A stretch of DNA of 6,511 nucleotides, from positions 1-6,511 of the forward strand of contig CAMUZJ010000058.1 in assembly GCA_947165195.1 (NCBI GenBank), written 5' to 3'. The notes under the pieces are model-generated. The model ran no database searches and had not been told where the DNA came from. It worked only from the letters and a program-made list of their open reading frames with translations. Origin of the DNA: an uncultured Bacillota bacterium. GTDB taxonomy: Bacteria; Bacillota_I; Bacilli_A; RF39; UBA660. Within the stretch, counting starts at the first letter, position 1. The number at the start of each line of letters is the position of its first letter. Both the position numbers and the translations under genes were made by a program. Below, piece after piece: positions 5,321-6,511 of the stretch.

Positions 5321-6148
5321 ATGGAAAAATATCAAGAAATAGAGAGAAGTATTATTAAAAAATATCGAAAAGATATATGGTCTAAATTTGTAAAAGCTGT
5401 CCAAGAGTATCACTTAATAGAAGAAAATGATAAGATAATGGTTTGTATTAGTGGAGGAAAAGACTCCTTTTTACTAGCTAAATGTATGCAGGAGCTACAG
5501 CGTCATGGAAAATTTCCATTTACTATTCATTATGTAGTAATGGATCCTGGATACAATGAAAAAAATAGAAAACTAATAGAAGAAAATGCTCACCTTTTAA
5601 ATATTCCAGTAGAAATATTTAAAAGTGATATCTTTGAAGTAGTAGAACAAAGCGAGTTAAAAGGAGCTTGCTACTTATGCGCTAGAATGCGTAGAGGATG
5701 TCTTTATAGTTATGCAGAAAAATTAGGATGCAATAAGATAGCTCTAGGTCATCATTTAGATGATGTCATAGAAACAACTCTTTTATCGATGTTTTATGGA
5801 TCAGAAATAAAGACTATGATGCCAAAGCTACATAGTGACAATTTTAAAGGATTAGAACTGATTAGACCCTTATATATGGTAAAAGAAGATGCTGTTATCT
5901 CATGGGCTAGATACAATGATTTAACATTTATTAACTGTGCTTGTAGATTTAGTGATAAAAGTACCAATGAAGATGAGCACTTAAGTAAAAGAAAAGAGAT
6001 AAAAGAGCTAATTAAAAATCTTCGCAAAAGTAATGAAAAGATTGACTATAATATATTTAAAAGCTTAGATAATATTAACTTAGATTGTGTTTTAGGAACA
6101 AAGAAAAATGGAGTTTATCAAAGCTTTTTAGATAAGTATGATAAATAG
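5321..6148 (+). CDS. ttcA: TtcA-family tRNA thiolation enzyme (PP-loop ATPase)
   Basis: A 275-residue PP-loop protein that activates a tRNA base by adenylation before sulfur insertion; in E. coli TtcA makes 2-thiocytidine at tRNA position 32. The ATP loop is CISGGKDSF (42-50) with SGGKDS at 44-49. CYLC (Cys117, Cys120) and a later NCAC (Cys206, Cys208) supply cysteines for the [4Fe-4S] cluster used by this family, and GHHLDDVIETTLL (143-155) is the conserved second motif. It is shorter than E. coli TtcA (311 residues), mainly at the ends. The C-terminal 50 residues are charged and less conserved. The ribosome binding site AAAGGA (5307-5312) supports the ATG at 5321. It lies 46 bases after the HMA gene with no promoter visible between them, so it probably ends the operon. 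The exact modified nucleotide is uncertain: TtcA-like, TtuA-like and other group members share these motifs. Confidence 0.85.
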   Translation: MEKYQEIERSIIKKYRKDIWSKFVKAVQEYHLIEENDKIMVCISGGKDSFLLAKCMQELQRHGKFPFTIHYVVMDPGYNEKNRKLIEENAHLLNIPVEIFKSDIFEVVEQSELKGACYLCARMRRGCLYSYAEKLGCNKIALGHHLDDVIETTLLSMFYGSEIKTMMPKLHSDNFKGLELIRPLYMVKEDAVISWARYNDLTFINCACRFSDKSTNEDEHLSKRKEIKELIKNLRKSNEKIDYNIFKSLDNINLDCVLGTKKNGVYQSFLDKYDK

Positions 6149-6165
6149 ATTCTTTGCTAAGAAAT

Positions 6166-6194
6166 AAGAGTGTCAAGTCGATACTCTTTTTCTT
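6166..6194 (+). terminator. Intrinsic terminator of the mazG-HMA-ttcA operon
   Basis: AAGAGTGTC at 6166-6174 pairs with GATACTCTT at 6180-6188 (nine pairs, one G-U) around the 5-nt loop AAGTC, followed by TTTCTT. It lies 17 bases after the ttcA-like stop codon. Confidence 0.75.
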
Positions 6195-6227
6195 GTCTTT
6201 TATAAGGCGACAAATAAGGATAATCTA

Positions 6228-6255
6228 TTGTATTTTACTAAAATTAGCATATAAT
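6228..6255 (+). promoter_or_regulatory. Probable sigma-A promoter of the CAP-domain gene
   Basis: A perfect TATAAT at 6250-6255 is preceded 16 bp upstream by a weak -35, TTGTAT at 6228-6233. The start would be near 6262, directly before the ribosome binding site AAGGGGG at 6267-6273. Confidence 0.55.
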
Positions 6256-6281
6256 ATAAGTCAAAAAAGGGGGAAAAAGAA

Positions 6282-6511
6282 ATGAAAAAAGATATAAATA
6301 AGAAAAAAATAAAGAAAGGAATTTTGATTACTATACCAGTTGTATTCCTAGTAGTTACAATATGCATGATCAATGTATTTGCATCTACCTTAAATATTAG
6401 TTTGAATGGAACTTATAACTATGATTTAGCAAAAGAAGTACTAGACTATACCAATCAAGAAAGAGCAAAAGTAGGAGTTAATTCTCTTACAATGGACTAT
6501 GAATTAACACA
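6282..6511 (+). CDS. Exported CAP/SCP-domain protein, 5' part only
   Basis: An ATG at 6282, eight bases after AAGGGGG, opens a frame that runs off the window after 76 codons. Residues 1-12 are very basic (KKDINKKKIKK), and residues 13-34 are a hydrophobic segment ending VFAS, a plausible signal peptide cut after Ala34 or an N-terminal anchor. Residues 49-74 read LAKEVLDYTNQERAKVGVNS then LTMDYEL. This is the opening of the bacterial CAP (SCP/PR1, YkwD-like) domain, whose hallmark is helix 1 with NxER followed by G-x-x-x-L and D-x-x-L. The catalytic-type His and Glu residues of the domain would lie beyond the window. The call rests on this first helix and the export signal. The protein should act outside the membrane; functions of bacterial CAP proteins are mostly unknown. 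Confidence 0.75.
   Translation, partial: MKKDINKKKIKKGILITIPVVFLVVTICMINVFASTLNISLNGTYNYDLAKEVLDYTNQERAKVGVNSLTMDYELT

Noticed and set aside
5794..6027. Minus-strand open frame inside the ttcA-like gene
   Set aside because: It is a shadow of the conserved coding strand with no initiation signal.
1..6511. Possible TGA reassignment, since none of the eight visible stop codons is TGA
   Set aside because: Conserved tryptophans are coded by TGG, all complete genes have family-normal lengths under the standard code, and eight stops are too few in AT-rich DNA to be meaningful.
1..6511. tRNA, rRNA, CRISPR array or insertion-sequence ends
   Set aside because: I saw no cloverleaf-like segment, no regularly spaced repeats and no terminal inverted repeats with a transposase.

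Overview
The window is strongly AT-rich chromosomal DNA from a low-GC Gram-positive bacterium (Bacillota, perhaps a gut lineage close to Erysipelotrichia, RF39 or Mollicutes). The evidence is the base composition, strong AGGAGG-type ribosome binding sites, a YfmF/YfmH M16 peptidase pair, and TTGACA/TATAAT-type promoters. The genetic code is standard: Trp is read from TGG in conserved positions and the genes end at TAA or TAG. All genes lie on the + strand. The species cannot be named from this sequence alone.

Layout. (1) Positions 1-1843 hold the 3' part of yfmF, overlapping complete yfmH; this is a pair of M16 zinc-peptidase homologues, one probably inactive and one with intact zinc ligands. 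(2) Positions 1844-3186 hold the RNA ligase gene rtcB, with its own promoter and a leader containing a perfect 14-bp hairpin just upstream of the ribosome binding site plus a competing pairing. (3) Positions 3187-3685 hold ndk, nucleoside diphosphate kinase, with its own promoter. (4) Positions 3686-4273 contain no intact gene. There is a good promoter, a structured leader, a strong intrinsic terminator, then the wreck of a protein-coding gene resembling the ORF6N family with the C-terminal FHDRFII-D / KCFAI signature. (5) Positions 4274-4580 hold a small Xre-type regulator and its terminator. (6) Positions 4675-6194 form a compact three-gene transcription unit: a MazG-like pyrophosphohydrolase, a CopZ-like metal-binding protein and a TtcA-like tRNA thiolase, bounded by an extended -10 promoter and a terminator. 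(7) From 6228 a new promoter drives the start of an exported CAP/SCP-domain protein that runs off the window.

Taken together this is housekeeping DNA rich in RNA and nucleotide maintenance: RNA ligation (RtcB), NTP balance (Ndk), NTP sanitation (MazG-like) and tRNA thiolation (TtcA-like). It is interrupted by one decayed accessory locus. The most interesting items are non-coding: the possible switch in the rtcB leader, and the leader-terminator unit that stays intact in front of a dead gene.
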